A DNA stretch of 64,000 nucleotides from Anoplolepis gracilipes (GCF_047496725.1 NC_132981.1:4058001-4122000); one strand, 5' to 3'. Positions 24,821-40,007 are shown, counted from the stretch's first letter. The notes: generated by a model from the sequence alone, not told the origin. A program made the numbers and translations.

Positions 24821-26365
24821 AAATTATACGATGAATCAAGATGTATAACTTACTAATGCATTTTATCACATCTTCTTTTACCTTCTCTTTTTAATCTTAT
24901 TTAGCAAAATTTATTTTGCATTAAAATTGTATTTGATTGTTTAGATGTACTTGAGAATTATTAAACACATTAAAATTAAAGACATTATAAACGCACACAT
25001 TTTTTTTGTCTAAGTATCAGTACTTTTTCTGAAATAATGAGTACTATATTTTTTTTACAAAATATTAATAAAAAAATTGATATTAATTGACGCATTAATT
25101 GAATCATTTTGAATATCTCTTGTCATATCTTTTAATACATGTTAAATGTAAATATTAAAAGCTATTTTTATTGAGCTTTTTCTTGTTTCTTTTATATGAC
25201 TCAAATATGAATAAATCACAATTGCAAAAGATATCAAATGCAGAATATCGTATATAGAATCATTCTGCGTTTCCATAAAATCGATTAACATCGTTGTATA
25301 ATACACGTGCAAAATTCAAGTTTCATTTAATGCATAAATAACTAATGCAATTCTTAACAAACATAAACAAACACATTTTATAATTTATAATTTCTAGTGA
25401 TTAAAATTTTTGAATAAATGCGACAATTTATCACTTATTATAATCGTCAAAATAAATTAGTAAGCAGTTGAAGGAACAACAGATAGAGCGATATGGCGTG
25501 GAATATAATTAACGCCTAACAAGAAAAATGTGATAAAAGGCATGATCCAATTTATTAAAGTAAAAGTACTCTGCGTTTAAGCACTTGTGTGGATAACCGC
25601 ATTTATGAGTTTAAATTCACATTTATATTATTCGCGTATTACGATCCATGCCACTGCTTACGATAACCCGCTACTATCGGAACGCGATAGTCTCTTAATT
25701 ACTATATTCCCAATAAACGTAGCGAAACCGGCTCGTTTCGCTTAACGAAGTCGGCATAAAAGAAAACAAAAATTTTTCTCCCGGTATCCGTGTTGATTGC
25801 GAAATAACGGACTTTATTGGCTATTATTCCGATTGTGGGTAAGAGCTTTCGCGCCTCCGCTCGCTGCTGGCGCGCGAGAGCGCTATCCGAACATAAAATA
25901 CAAATGAAATCCGCGGCGCGAACAGCCGCGATTGCCGATATAACATTACACATAAACAAGCTACGGGATGTTGCGCATGGCGGGATGTTCGCGTAGGGAA
26001 TCGATAGTAAAATACCCGGGCCGAGAGTAAATCGGCGGCCGACGTTCGTTCGTGACGTGGTAACCGGGATTTTGTCACACTTATCGATCGCGTGTGTGTA
26101 ACGTACATATACGCACAGTATATATATGTGACAGTTCGTTTTGTAAAGCATCGCGAGAGATTCTTCATACGCGCGATTTATTTTCATATACATATACATT
26201 ATATTTCTGGCAATTGCCCCGCAATAATGCATCGTTAGCGCCAACAAAGCTCCAATCGGCTATTTTTGTCGAGCTATAATTTAGATAGTTAGACATTACA
26301 ACTTTACCGAACAATTTAATACAATAATATATTACTGAATTTAAAATTATTAAACAATTATATAC

Positions 26366-26381
26366 ATATATATATATATAT
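26366..26381. repeat. Short (TA)n microsatellite
   Basis: Eight TA units followed by GCATGCATATG. Confidence 0.8.
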
Positions 26382-28150
26382 GCATGCATATGAGAGAGTA
26401 ACATGAGTCAGTTATAAAATTGCGTATCTAGATTAAAATTATTTTGTTTGAACACCACTGTCGTAATTAACACGTCGAACGTGACAGGCTAGATATTTCG
26501 CGCAATACATTAACTCTTTTTTATTTATAGCAAAAGTGCAACATAAGCAATTTCGCGCGAAATGTTATACCGTATTTAACGACAGGCTCCATTCATTTAA
26601 ACTCATTGTCAGTATCGACTGTAATGGCGAATGTTATATACGATTCGGGTAAATAGGCATAGGAACAAATGTGAACGAGCGAATTCGTATTCGGCGCGGT
26701 TCAATGAACGCAAATGGTGGGACGAATATTTTTTTGTACAGTAGGTTTATGAAAAAAGCAATTGAATGTACGTGTGTTGAATGCGTGTATAGATCGGTCG
26801 CGCGCGCGGGTGATCTCACGTTACCAAGAGCATTCATCATTTTTCCACAAACACGGACATGATATACGGGATCGATAAAAGGGATGACTCGGCCGTCAAG
26901 TATGTTGCTTTTTTATCTGCTGCTTTTATTTCGAGTTTCCGCAGATAGATCTTTGATAGGGAAATATAACACAACGTCGGCAGAGGATAAGAAAAAAAAA
27001 TATAGAGAGAACATCGATCTGTTTTTTCATATTCTTATACGACATTAGAAAATTGTTTCATCGACCATATCATCGATTGAAATAATAGAGTTAGGGGAAT
27101 AATAATGCAATCATATTTTACAATTAGAGAAAATGTTATTTCATTATTAAATATACATCTACGGTTTAGCCTAGATTTATGGTCTTTTGCAAAATGCTCT
27201 ATCGAAATTTCAAATTGCATCCGCAATAAACAAAATCTACTTATTAATGCATCATGAACGGGTAGCGCGCAATCTATGGTAACGTTTAAGTATCGGGCGC
27301 CCTAATTACGCGAGTAATTATCGCGGTTGATTGGTAGGTAGTGACGATATGAGTTAATAATGAATATGGATAAATGATAAGTGGTTCGTTATTGATTTCG
27401 CGGTGATTAAAGCTGTGTAATTTCATGATACGACATGGGTGTGTTTGTCAGTCAATTAACAATGTAAAAAGCACGCATGAATTATTACGTGTCAATTTTT
27501 GAATTTGGTATCATCCTGTCATTTCGCGCAAAGCAATTATATATATTTTTTTTTCAGTTTTGTTATAAAAATATTTTAAAAGATTTTTTCTCGAACATTT
27601 GAAAGATTTTTTCTTGCTTGTAACACTATTGACATAAGGTTTCGAATACATACAACACATACAATACTCGAATTCTTGTCGGATACTCGACAATGTTTTC
27701 ACAGGGAATAAATATAATATTTTTACACTACCCATTTACATTGAAACCCATGAAATGTTTGTCGCGCACGAAAAGCTACGTTCGCATGCGGCTTCCATTA
27801 TCATTTTCACCAAACAAATTCGCGGGCGCAGCAAAAGCGCGTTACACAGAATTTAGAGATGCGAGAATGAGCGTAGGTATTCCATGCAAGCTCTCTCGTT
27901 TCAATTCGGGAAAATGTCATTAATATGTAAGCACCGACATCAGATTACCAGCAGAACCGGGCACACGAATTTCGTTATTGGTAATGAGAAACTCGCGTGT
28001 CGCATGGGAAATTTGGGAACCATATTTTACGTTGATATACCGTGGGACTGTTAATGGCATAAAACTACTCTTTTCAGTAATGAACACTGGATTACGCGAG
28101 ATATTCATTAATAAGAAGCATTCTGTTGCGTACATCTCTCATTGATTTTA

Positions 28151-28174
28151 ATAGATTTTAATATTAAAATCTAT
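28151..28174. other. 24-base perfect palindrome
   Basis: The half-site ATAGATTTTAAT is followed directly by its reverse complement. It is AT-rich, so it could be chance. Confidence 0.7.
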
Positions 28175-28234
28175 CTACACGAAATTTGTAAATAATTTTG
28201 AAAGTTAGAGTTATATTTTAACTTATATATTGGT

Positions 28235-28258
28235 AGAGAGAGAGAGAGAGAGAGAGAG
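28235..28258. repeat. (AG)n microsatellite
   Basis: Twelve AG units. Confidence 0.95.
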
Positions 28259-31200
28259 CGAAAGATAATTTTATATGATTTAAAAATATTAGCTGTTACA
28301 TTAATTTTTAATGCGAGTAAATTTAAATTATATAAAATAAATAAATAAATTTAGATTTTGCACATCTAAATGAATTTATTACATATTATTAAATATTTAT
28401 ATTATATTTATAAATTATTTATATATTACAGTATATTATTTAAGTTAATATTATTATATTATTGTTTTAAAGTAGATAAAAATACATATTGATATTAAAG
28501 AAATTAATCAATTTTCGATTTAATGGTTATTAAAATTCTAGGGTCTAATCTAATTCTAATCAAAATTTTAAGTATAAATTACACGTTTCAATATATATTT
28601 TAATCGTTATTTTTAATGAATTTACAAATTTAAATGTAAATGAATTTAATTTAAACGATAAATATTTTTATTCAGGCACTTTTATTTATTCTAGTGCTAT
28701 GTAAAGTTGCACACGTGTACTTATCCAATATATAGTAGCAGGAACGTTCATTTTCTTAAAACAAGCTGGTGCTTTTACAGCGGTAACGAAAGGTGACCAT
28801 AACAGGGGTGTGTAAATTACATATTACGCTTTGCGACGTATCGACGGTACGTATTTAACTGTAACGCAATAACACAACCGTTGTTTTCGTGGTTGCAATT
28901 TCCTTTAGCTGGACCGACAGCACAAACGCTATAAAGTGAGACGGTATAATCACGGGCTGGATCGAAAACGATCGTGAAGGCGGTAGTATCGCTTGTATTG
29001 CGCCTTAAAGCGCTTCCAATCGGCGCTCGCGCGGAAATTTGTTGTAGGGGTAAGCCTAGAGGGTGGAATTTAGCACGGACTATCGCGAATGCGCGGGGAT
29101 TACTGCGAGGGAGCCGTTCCGTTTTAACGTTTTGTCCTACGACATGTGGGCATTATTGTCTTGATCTCAAGCAAGTTTACCGTGGTCTCAATAAACTTTA
29201 GTATGCAAGAAATTTAAGGTAATTTTACTTTGATGCGTAAATATCTTTTAAATAATTTGACATTTTTCTATTATTCTATTATTTTGTTCTATTATTTTTA
29301 TAAAAAGTAATATATTTTGTATGTAAAAAGTATTATTAAACGGAAAAAGATTAAATTTTAGTTGAATGATTTAAAATAGAAATTTTATTGCACTTTTTTA
29401 ATAGATTTCTTCTAAAACGAGATTTTCAAAAAATTCTAGAAAATGTCTGAAGATTCTAAAAAAAGAATCCACTTGATTAATTAAAAATTAGAGTATTTTA
29501 TACTTTGTCTGCATTAACGTTAAAATAATGTCATTTTTATATCTTTAATGATATGACAACATCATGTATACAAAATTAATTATCGAGGAAAATTTAAAAA
29601 AATAAATTGCATAAAGCAAACGCGATCCTACTTTATTGAATGTTGAGCTCTTGTCTTCTGCGATATAATAAAAATGTTATCTTTACTGCTCTTTGTATGC
29701 AATATGTATTTCCAACACAGATATATTGCTTTCAATAACTTACTTTTTTATGTACTTTGAAATGTCATTTGATTATCCTGCAAGAGAAACAAAGTTTTTT
29801 ATCGTAAAAAAAAGTTTTTTCACATCGTACATTATATTTCTGCGAAAAACGATTCTCTTGATCGTATTGTAAGTTTTGATGGTTAAAATGTTTGATTGCT
29901 TATTTATCCCTATCATTAGCGTCATAGTTTACTGCGCGATGAGCTGTGAACGATGGGAAATCAATTTCTTATCGAGCGGAAAATCACTCGAAAGTATCCT
30001 TTATCTTCGTCGCGAAAGAAAGTTCCTTCGGCTCGACATTGTAGGATGCTGGGAAATTAATTAAATGCTTCTATTAAACACTTACATGGTGGGACCAGTC
30101 TGTGTAAGGCAACCGCACACTTTCGCACAAACTGTCTTTCATGCAAGTTACCTCCACCGAAAGTCTCATGTAAAATTCATTCGATTCTTATACTGATCGA
30201 ATTTCTTAAATTCTTGATGCATACTTCAATAAGAAGCTCACGCAAATTATCACTAGAATGGTATGATTTAAAATTCTACTTCCACTGAGTCGAATGCGGA
30301 AAAGTTTCGGGCTCATGAAAATAACATTCTTCCAATAAAGTTCGCGAGTCTGTCGCAGACTATTTCCAGGGAGGCTTTTCTCATTGCAATAGATGTTGAT
30401 AAGCTTGTCATTTCCCATGGCATTATAAAGCATCTTTTTATGTTAATGCAGTTATTGTGTTATATTAATTATCATACTTTATTCTATATAAATTTATTTA
30501 TTTTAAACACAGAATACTTATTTATTCTATGATAACGCGTTTATTAAACGTGTTTTAAAATATTGACAGTGTGATTGTACAGATATTTCGTCGGATGTGC
30601 TAACAAAGAAATAAATAAGCTAAATATAGATCTAACACACATTATCGAAATCTATAAATTTTCTATTTTAATATAAACCTACAATATTTAATAAATGTAT
30701 AATAATATGTATAATCAAGTATCGTATCTAAATTCCTGAACCGATTTTTGACTATGTGTGCTTCGATGTTATATACTTTGTTGTACTTTTTATGGAACAG
30801 AAATAATTATCCTTCCCGCGATTTTTCTACGAAAATGCATCTCTTTTTCCACTTTCTTCCGTAAGTTTCTAACGATGCTATTATTCTTCGCGACGTGGCT
30901 TAAAATGCCAGTCCGTTGGTGCAGCAAGTACAATGGTTGTGTTCAAAAAGATTTCTGTCCAAGGCAAATGTGCGTTTACACCGGCTGCGGCATTAAATAT
31001 ACCACTGGCAAGAGCGATCACTTACTGGTCTCCATCTTCTCGCTTTGCTTTTTTTTTTCCTTCGTAGACCATCTTAGACGTAATCTTTACGCAAGAATTT
31101 CGCAAAGTATTATTGTATGCACTCATAACATTAGCTCAACATTTTCAGATCTTGCTATGTAATATTTATATATTATTAATAAAAAATTTTGAACGTCGAC

Positions 31201-32167
31201 GACTTAAATAAATATTGATTTTATCTCGATTGACACATGAAACAAGTGATAAGGAAAGATTATGATATGTACGTTATCTTTGAATAAAATATTTAATTAT
31301 TTCACTATATATACGAGGAACACACAGATATCTATTTAATTATCAATAATTATGTTTGTTTTGGTAATAATATAAATATAACATATATATATATATTTTT
31401 TTTGAGGGAGCTTTTTAAGACAATAGTCCGTTTTATTCCCCCAGTTCTTTTAATCTTGAACAGGTATTTAAAGTGGATTCATAAGGACACTTTTCAGAGA
31501 AAAATGAAATATTAAGTAATAAAAGATAGAAGCTACACGGGAAGTGACGGATTTTCTTTCAAAAAAGGGAGCCACCTGTGGACGAATGAAAAATTCAATT
31601 GTCCGCCTTTTCTTACATGATAAAACGAAAATACAATCTCTCCCAGTTTCTTTCTGTTGCTGTGACGTACATTTTTCAAAATCAGTCGCGCTGCAGGATT
31701 TTATGTGGCTTGCTCTATTGTAATGCAGAAGCTATTCCACAAAGTAAGAATAGAAGCGGAACGAAGTCACCGAGCGACGACGCAACGTATCTATCTTGAA
31801 CTTTATATCTAGCGGCGTACACTTCTACAATCGATATAAAATAGATTGACAACACGGCATTATTTTTCTCAGTAGTACCATCTTTTCAATCTCACGATGT
31901 ATCCTCGCGGAAGTACAATTTGATTTATGTGCTGATTCGATATATCATCAGAAAATGCGTTTTGCACATTCCTTGATCTAAAACTAATATGTTATTGAAA
32001 CAGCACCCAGATTCGATCTTCGAAAGCTCTTACAATTTGCAGCAATTTTTATTTCTCTATCCGCGCGTTATGTTATTATTGAAATTATACGAGAAACAAA
32101 AGTAAAACTTTTTTATTTCTAAATGCACGATTATTTTGAGAATCAATTTGCTACGGGATCTAGAAAA

Positions 32168-32189
32168 AAAAAAAAAAAAAAAAAAAAAA
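32168..32189. repeat. Poly(A) tract
   Basis: A run of A bases of more than 20 in otherwise mixed sequence. It could be a decayed retroposon tail, but no body or target duplication is recognisable. Confidence 0.85.
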
Positions 32190-32916
32190 TACGGGCCAAT
32201 TATCGCGTGACTTTCAACGACCGGTACCGAATTTAAAAGCGCTTCGGGATTTAATGCCGAGATACTCGGCAGGGGGGCTTGGCTTTAGCTTAGTGCACCA
32301 GCTATACATTTATTTATCTCCCCAAAGTTTCGCACGCGCACCGGTATAGCCCGCTCCGTAGATACGGAGCTTTATTAACAGCAGTCCATAGATATCCGAC
32401 TGCCGCGCGTACGAACTTAGGCGAATCCTGGACGTGTTCGCGTTAGCATAAATATCCGATTTTCCCAGGTCGCCGTATAGGAACAACCGAGAAAGATTGC
32501 TACAGCACGTCGCGCGCCGGGATGTGTATCCGATAAATTCGCCTCCTCCTTCTCCCTCTTTTGCTTTCCGTGCCTCTTTCATCCCCCTTTCGTCGTCGTC
32601 AATTCGGGCAGCGCGGGCGTTCATTCAATAAATCAAAGCGGGCCGACAATTTCATCGGACGGTCTCTCTAACGAAATAAGATTAACGATGTTCTCGGCGG
32701 TAACGTCATCCCGCAAAATCAACAAAACCATTCCGGACCTTGACGGTCTCCATCTCGGGAGAGAGAATCTCGGCATCTCTCCGCGCAAAACTTGCCCGTT
32801 CGTGCCAAGTACCGAGAGCCCGAGTGTCTCTTTCTCGGCTCCTCCGACAAAGTTTCATCGCGGTTATCGAGAATTTTCCATCCTCTCGCCTAAATGCCAC
32901 CAAAGTCTCGCTTTGC

Positions 32917-32941
32917 TTCGTTTCGTTTCGTTTCGTTTCGG
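32917..32941. repeat. (TTTCG)n pentamer repeat
   Basis: Four to five units of TTTCG in a CpG-rich block. Confidence 0.85.
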
Positions 32942-35095
32942 TAGCAGGCGCCCGTGTCCGTCGCGCTCTTCCTCCTTTTCTTGCTCTTTTCGCGATGTCA
33001 TTCGCTCTTAGCGGAAATAAACGTCGTTTAATCAGGTTAAGAGGAAACTCGCCAGAGTCTCGCTAACAATATATATCCGTCGGAGGGAAAATCGTAAAAT
33101 TTCTAAAAGAGTATACATTGAAGGGAAAGAACATTCCAAGTATAAAAAGAAAATTATTTATCAAAATTTCAATAAACATGAAGACATAATTATTGTCAAA
33201 ATTTATGTAACGACACATAACAAAATTTTATTTGTCGCATTATTTTACCCAGGGATTATACTGAAAGTTCAAATTATAATTACGAATATATTTATAAATC
33301 AAGGTTGACAAATAATTCTTGCGGAATAGATATCTCACTATGCACGTTCAGACGGAAAAAAGGAAGAGTTCGCAAAAAGACATGGAGTATTCGTGGATGT
33401 TGCAGCCTATGCTATCCATCCTATCGTTCTTCGCAATCCACACGCGTCTGCAATCGAGCAGTAAAGATGTAACGCCTGGCGTACTTGGTATTGGCAGTTG
33501 GTTCTCGACATCAGACTGTGCGCTATATGTATAGTGTCCTCTCTACAAATGCAGCGGCAGTCACTCGTGTAGGATTGGCGTTTGCATCTTCGGATTGAAT
33601 GTTCCTTGTATTAACAGAAATTTCAGCGACTGAATGTCGATAGCTTGCCGATGTAACGTTTAGATTTATTGTAGAACTAAAGATAAATTTTCTGATCAAT
33701 TTGAAGACGATCTTTCTTCAGCAAAAATATCGAGGGAAAGCAAGAGAGATGTCATTATTTTTTTTTTGGAAATTTAAAATTTCTTTCTGTCTTTATAATT
33801 AAGCTTGAAAATTAAAATTCTAAAGTAAATTTCAAAATTATAACTAGAAAAATACAGAGCTGTGTTAATTTTTCAACTTTTTACAAAGCGATTTTTAATT
33901 TGCAAAAATTCTTTAAAAAATAAGTGAGTTTTACCTTTTTCCTTTCTAATAAAATACATTTTTTCATTATTTATATGTAAAATATATTGATAAAGAGAAA
34001 CATGCTATTACACGTATTAATTTTAATATAAATTGGAATGTTCAAATATAATTTAGCAAATTTTTGATCATTTGAATAACATACATTTCCGAGAATCGAA
34101 AGATTAGCATTTTAAATGTATTTAAATGTATTAATGTCATATTTTACATTAATAAAAAGCATCTTTGATGCATAATACATAATAAATATGAAAAGTCAAT
34201 CAGAAAAAAATCGAACAATCTTCGTTGGAAAATGTTCAGTAGTAGAGTCTCCCTAGAGAAATTTTTTCGAACGAGATTGACCCCTGACGAGATCACGTAG
34301 CGAAGATGGACAGGAGAGGTCACGTCGATTTTCTGCTGCGTCGACAAATGTCGAAGTGAACTTTTTCATCGGTATCAGTTCTAGTTCCGAATACAATTTG
34401 GTCTCAAATCTAGTTGCAACATCCTACATTTCTGTGACGGTCATGATGAAATTAGTATCCGTGCCAGATGCAGTGCAGGTCTTAATTCTCAAAGCAGAAA
34501 CATCATCAAGCCTAAGTAAATATAGCCGTGTCAAACATACCTATCGAAATAGAGACACGGTATACACTGTAGTACATTGACTAAATAAACAGCTTACTTT
34601 AATAGAACGATTGAGAATCGATTTAGCTGATTTACACAGATTTATTAAATTGTTAATAATTGCTAATAAAATATTATCATTGAGATTGATGTATACTATA
34701 ATTATTATTAAAATAAGAGCTAACATTATATAAAGAATAATATTAATACAAAGTAATATATCAAAATTTATAGTAATGCTATCCAATTAAATTACAGAAA
34801 CAATTAATCTGTTCGTGATTTTGAAGCACGAAATGTACAAGAAATAATAAGGGATATTTTATATTTTACAGAATTATCTGAATTATAGTATATACAATGG
34901 AAGAATTTAATCTGTGCCTGTATTAACTAGGACAGGTGTATATTACTGTCGTGATAATTCGTGAGAGAAGTGTAGCGAGTATAAAAGCGAAAGAATTACA
35001 CACGATATCATATCGTATATCTCGAATGGCTTCGCGGCAGAAGGATGTAGAATATAGTTTGCGGTTTTCGAGAATAGAATAATCATAAGAGAAAA

Positions 35096-35116
35096 AGAGA
35101 GAGAGAGAGAGAGAGA
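35096..35116. repeat. (GA)n microsatellite
   Basis: About ten GA units. Confidence 0.9.
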
Positions 35117-36293
35117 ATGAGACAGAGAAATTGGAAAGAGTCTCATGGAAAAAGTGAGGAAGCGGTGCAAGTTGAACTATAAATTGTTCATTAAAGCCGC
35201 CACTCGGCAAACGGGAGGGAAGCCCGAAGAGTGAATGCGAAAGTAGAGGAAATGGAATTCGACAAGGCGCGGCTTTGGAAAGTACGTAGGGTAAAGTAGC
35301 TGACTTTGATATTAACCTTTTGAATCGCAAAGAATATGTATTAGCTCTGAATTATAAAAAAGAAATATTCAATAAAATCACAATTGTAACAAGAAAAGGT
35401 ATAATACAACTTATAAATCAATATTATGAGAAAAGTTGTAAAACCATATAATATACTGTTTATTATACGTTAAAAAAGCAATTTAATAAGGATTTTGTAA
35501 ATTTTTTTATAGAAAAATTTGCAGCTTTTATACATAATAATCGCGTAAAACTTATTACATGATAAAATTTAAATAAAATAAAAATGAGAAAAACTAAAAT
35601 AATTTTTGCACGAAAATAGCTTCTTGACTTACTAAAATTTATGTCTACTAATTTTAATATAATTAATAGAGACAAAATATTCAGAAGATAACATTTTCTT
35701 ATATTACTTAAATACGTGTCAGTCTCGAGCTTTTAAAAGATTTAAGGTAACCGCAGCTTTTAGTGCAAAAAACCATAATATTCTCCAATTATTCGCAACG
35801 TGGCTAAACCGGATAGTCAATTCTTTTTTTTTTTGCGTATAGATTGTTTTAATCGGCTTAACAATTGATTGTTACAGAAAACGTACACGCTCTCGCTCAC
35901 AATCTTATACACCGTTGCACGAAATGTGAAAATCCAAAGAATTTTCGATAACCGCAACAGCTTCGAAGATATCTGCTTGTTATATATTTTGTAAAACCAT
36001 ACGCATACATAACACGCTACTATTTTGAAACTCGCAAAACTTTAAAACTCAACTTGCAACGTATTTATATATCTCTCGTTCCTTACATTTCGAAAATATT
36101 GTACGCCTCAACCGAGTTTCATAGAAAGTTTTTTCACGGATAATATATCAAAGCATCAAAGATACGAAGAGAATTTAATCAATGGAATAAAAGGGGGAAC
36201 CTATCTCCCTTTCGTTTACCGTGAAATTTACTTTTCGAACTTGCAAGGTATTAGCGTTGCACGCATGATATGTCAATTCCTTTGGTCGGAAGC

Positions 36294-36323
36294 AAAAAAA
36301 AAAGAAAAAAAAAAAAAAAAAAA
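36294..36323. repeat. Poly(A) tract with one G
   Basis: About 30 bases of A broken by a single G. Confidence 0.85.
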
Positions 36324-36568
36324 GTAACGGCGTATCGAGCTAACGTGATGTATTACTGGCGAATATATTACATGCCTGCGGTATATACGTGCTACGGTGC
36401 CTAACTGATTTTCTCCGGTGAAAGGAGGAAAACCGTTTCCGCGCGAGAGCGCAACCGACGTATCGCTCGCTCTATATGAACGAACGTCTCCGCAGCCTCT
36501 GTGTGCCTTTATCCCATGAAATCTCTTACCTTGCAAGAATATTTCTTCCCATTTACCTCTCTCTTTTC

Positions 36569-36589
36569 TCTCTCTCTCTCCCCCCCCCC
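36569..36589. repeat. CT run followed by C9
   Basis: A CT repeat to about 36580 then nine C bases; pyrimidine-rich on the plus strand. Confidence 0.85.
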
Positions 36590-36749
36590 ATCCCATCTCC
36601 AGCGACTGCAAATTCGTCGTGCACGTTCGCGCAAGAGGATTTAAACATTGGCAGTACCGCTTCCCTTACGATAGAAATTTACCTTGCGGAAATGGTCGAT
36701 CGATTGACTCGAGGCGACGGAGCTCGCTATAATACTTTATTTGTACTTT

Positions 36750-36780
36750 ATCTCTCTATCTCTCTCTCTCTCTCTTTCTC
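36750..36780. repeat. (TC)n microsatellite, imperfect
   Basis: CT repeat with two interruptions. Confidence 0.85.
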
Positions 36781-39700
36781 GCTTTCTTTCCCTCCGCGTA
36801 TATATCCTTGCGTCGCAGAATTGCTTCCGCAGTCGATGAAATATTGATTTTAAATATGGTACATATCATGCGCACCGCGGATTGTTATCTTCCGTCCCCG
36901 ATACTGTCTCGCGTTTATTTCAAGTTTGCCCGAATCTCATCCCGAGTTTCTCCGGAATGCATTTACGACTAGATATGTATATCGTGAGAGCAGATACTTT
37001 CCCAAAAATTAAATTTTTCCGTAGAACGTTGAAGGTAATTTATTCCATACAAGTATTGTAATACATATGATATGAAAAATATATGTAAAGAAATATTTAG
37101 AAAAAAAATTCAATACAATTGATAATATTTTGTTAAACTCTATGCTTGCAATTTTTTCTAATTACATAATCGATTGATTATTCACTGTGTCCCCACATTG
37201 TGTATACGTGCGAGCAAATATAATAATAACAACGTCAGCAATTAGAAACGTCAATTTAAACCGAACATCATTTTCAACTCTGGTGAGGTAATGATTGCGT
37301 CATGTCTTCTGTTTGTGACATGTCCGATGATTCCGTAAAACACATCGTCTGTGACGTTTCGTACGCTTTCCATGTTTAACAGACCGCAACATTAACAAAC
37401 ATTTTAATATTGAATACATTTTTACATTGATTGCAAATAAATATAAAATAATTCGACCCTTTATCTTTAGCATTGTCTTTTAAAGACATTATCATATAAA
37501 GTATCAGAAAACGTGTAATGAACATTAATCTTTGACATCTCTAATTCTCTGATGACTTATTGTTAGACATTTGTCGCACAAAGGGTAGACGTACGTATAT
37601 ATATTAGCATCCAAAAACTTTTACTAAAGTACGTACATCGGTTTCAATTTTTGATTATTGATAATATTTCAATAATATATCACACACGTAAGTCTGAGCA
37701 GTCGCTGAACAGGCGGATAATAGCAATGTCAGTGACAAAGCCGTCTCGAATTAAGCCGTAGGAGCGCTTCCGGCCGAATAAACGGTGGGATAATCACCGC
37801 GTCGTCTGGTCTGTCAGTGACGTACTCCACTGTTACGCTAGTTGAACGTTATAATTACCGTAAAGGGGAAAAGCCACGTTTTCATCCAGCGACAGCCAGA
37901 CGTACGCGAGAGTCGAGATAGCGCAGAGTACGCTTATGAAACAGACGGCACAGACAGGGATAAAGGGAGGGCACAAAAGGGCGGCGCTATTTTATTATCA
38001 GAAGCAATGATTGTCAATACCAGCGGAGGGACGCCGCGAGGCGCGCTGGCGCCGTTTTATGGAAATCGAGACGTAAAAGTCGAAGCTGGTCTCTGGAAGC
38101 TGGATCGTATTACTTTTGGTTTAAGCGATCTCCGATACTTGGCACGCCGAGGGAAGAATCGTTCGAAGATCACGTTTTCATTACTCGGCGGGTTCAGGGC
38201 GGAATATGTTTTTCTCACGACTTTTCAATGCGACACGTGTTTAAACGGCTGAATCCCGAAAGTGTCTCTCAGTGTCGTTCCGATCGTATTTTATCTCGAC
38301 TTGAAAGTAAATTGACGCGAAAACTCACTTGAAAAAGCTCACGTGAGAATAAAGTGGTACTTAAGAAATTAATAAAAGTCAAGAAATAATATATGAATTA
38401 GATTTCGTTATTTCGAGAAAATACAATAATACACTATAAATTATGTTAAAAATATTTTTTTGAAAAACGTATTTTTCCATTAAATAAAATGCATTTTGAA
38501 CTGCAAATGGTATCTTGAATGAAATATAAAATATCTTACTGTGGCTTTAAACTTAGATCGTTGATAAATTTGAATCTGTCTAAACCATAACATATCTTGA
38601 AACGTGAACGCAAGCTGGTGTATATAAAAAATATCTATAATAGGCATCGGTCTGATCTAATCACTTTCACGATAAGTGCATAACAAGCTTGGGCGATATA
38701 AATTGCCCGAGGTCAGGATGCGCTCTCGTTTCAAGATTGTCCTACGCCATTCTGCGGAAATTGTAGTAGACCATAGTGGTTGCTCCAGGATAGTGGGTTT
38801 CGTATTTCGATCGTGTCGCGTCGATTCTCTTGATTGCCTAATTAGATAGTGTGCAACGCAATATTACACTTGTAATATCACAAACATTTCTATGTACTAT
38901 ACTAAGAATTATACTTCACTAAATGACAGAGTAATAATACTCGCACCTGATATAATAATGCTCTCTAAATCAACAAGAGAATATACGCCGTTACTCCGTT
39001 ACGTAATTGAAACTATGTAACAAATTTTATTTAAATTTTATTAACGCTAACAATTGTTATGTAAATTTTATTATTTGAAACCTGAAAAGAAAAAGAGACA
39101 AAATAAGTTTTTATTTTTTTATTATTTCAAACTTTCACTAAAACTGTGTTTTAAAATATTTTACTATCCTTATATTTTTAAAATTTAATTTAATAAAATT
39201 CTTTAATTTTATTTATTGTATCATATATATAATTATACATATATAATATTATCCCATATAAATTTTTAATTGTCTATATTTTTATAGAAAATTGATAAAT
39301 GACGAAATAGTGAAAATTTTTAGAAAGTTTCTCTTTTTTTGATATACTTTTATATCAATTGTTTTTGTTATAACATTTATCGCGTATATAGAAATAAGAA
39401 TTACTTCTATTTGTAATGATAACCAATAAATGTCTATCGAAATAACGTTTTATTACGTAATAATCATAAATACTTGCAGACATTGCGAGAACTTTCTGAT
39501 TTTATGGCTATGAAGGTTAATGAACTTTGGATACCGAGGTTAATGAACTTACGGTTCAAAGGATCCGCGTACTAATCGGCAACATACCGGCAATGTAAAC
39601 TTTCCCGTAATCGCAAATGAGTTACTGAACGTGCATATAATGCGATGTTCACATTATGTAACAGAAATCATTAGCTTCAATTCTCGAGCAACCGCATGAT

Positions 39701-40006
39701 ACGTAATAACTATTAACAGTATAAAGGACACATTAATGACTTTTATATATTTTATATATACATATAATGTAAAGCATTGTTTTGTAAGATTATATGAGAG
39801 GTTACGTTAAACCAGAATAAGCATCTTATCAAAGGCTGCTTATAATCTACATAAAAATGTAAGCAATTTAGAATATTAGGTCGCATTCTGCGGCTCTTTG
39901 AGCGACTATGCATAATAACAACCTTAAGCTTGGAGAAAGAAATATATTTTTAAAAATTTGCAAGTGCTGACATTACTTTGTCTCATATAAACATGTGTAG
40001 CTTCCA

Positions 40007-40007
<1 letters not shown>

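Larger units (their letters stand above)
21263..32160. other. Probable first intron or 5' flank, proximal part
   Basis: No exon could be supported. AT-rich DNA alternates with CpG-rich patches at about 22950-23400, 24230-24640, 25640-26100, 27730-28100 and 28780-29190. It holds a TA microsatellite, a GA microsatellite, a tight GC hairpin at 23288 and a 24-base perfect palindrome at 28151. At 23700-23940 a diverged AT-rich unit containing AGATC and TTTAATTATATAT recurs directly and in inverted orientation. Confidence 0.5.

Noticed and set aside
25702..26247. Minus-strand ORF of 181 codons overlapping a second open frame
   Set aside because: Two long frames overlap in the same CpG-rich patch, with no family-like motif in either.
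30758..31162. Plus-strand ORF of 134 codons with a cysteine-rich stretch
   Set aside because: The cysteine spacing is not one I recognise, the ORF has no clear splice or start context, and the rest is low-complexity hydrophobic sequence.
35463..35675. Minus segment with a hydrophobic start and a phase-1 GTAAGT, considered as the leader exon
   Set aside because: The apparent start is TTG, not ATG, and there is no in-frame ATG above it.
37842..38252. Plus-strand ORF of 136 codons
   Set aside because: It lies in a CpG-rich patch, shows no domain, no leader and no splice context I could support.
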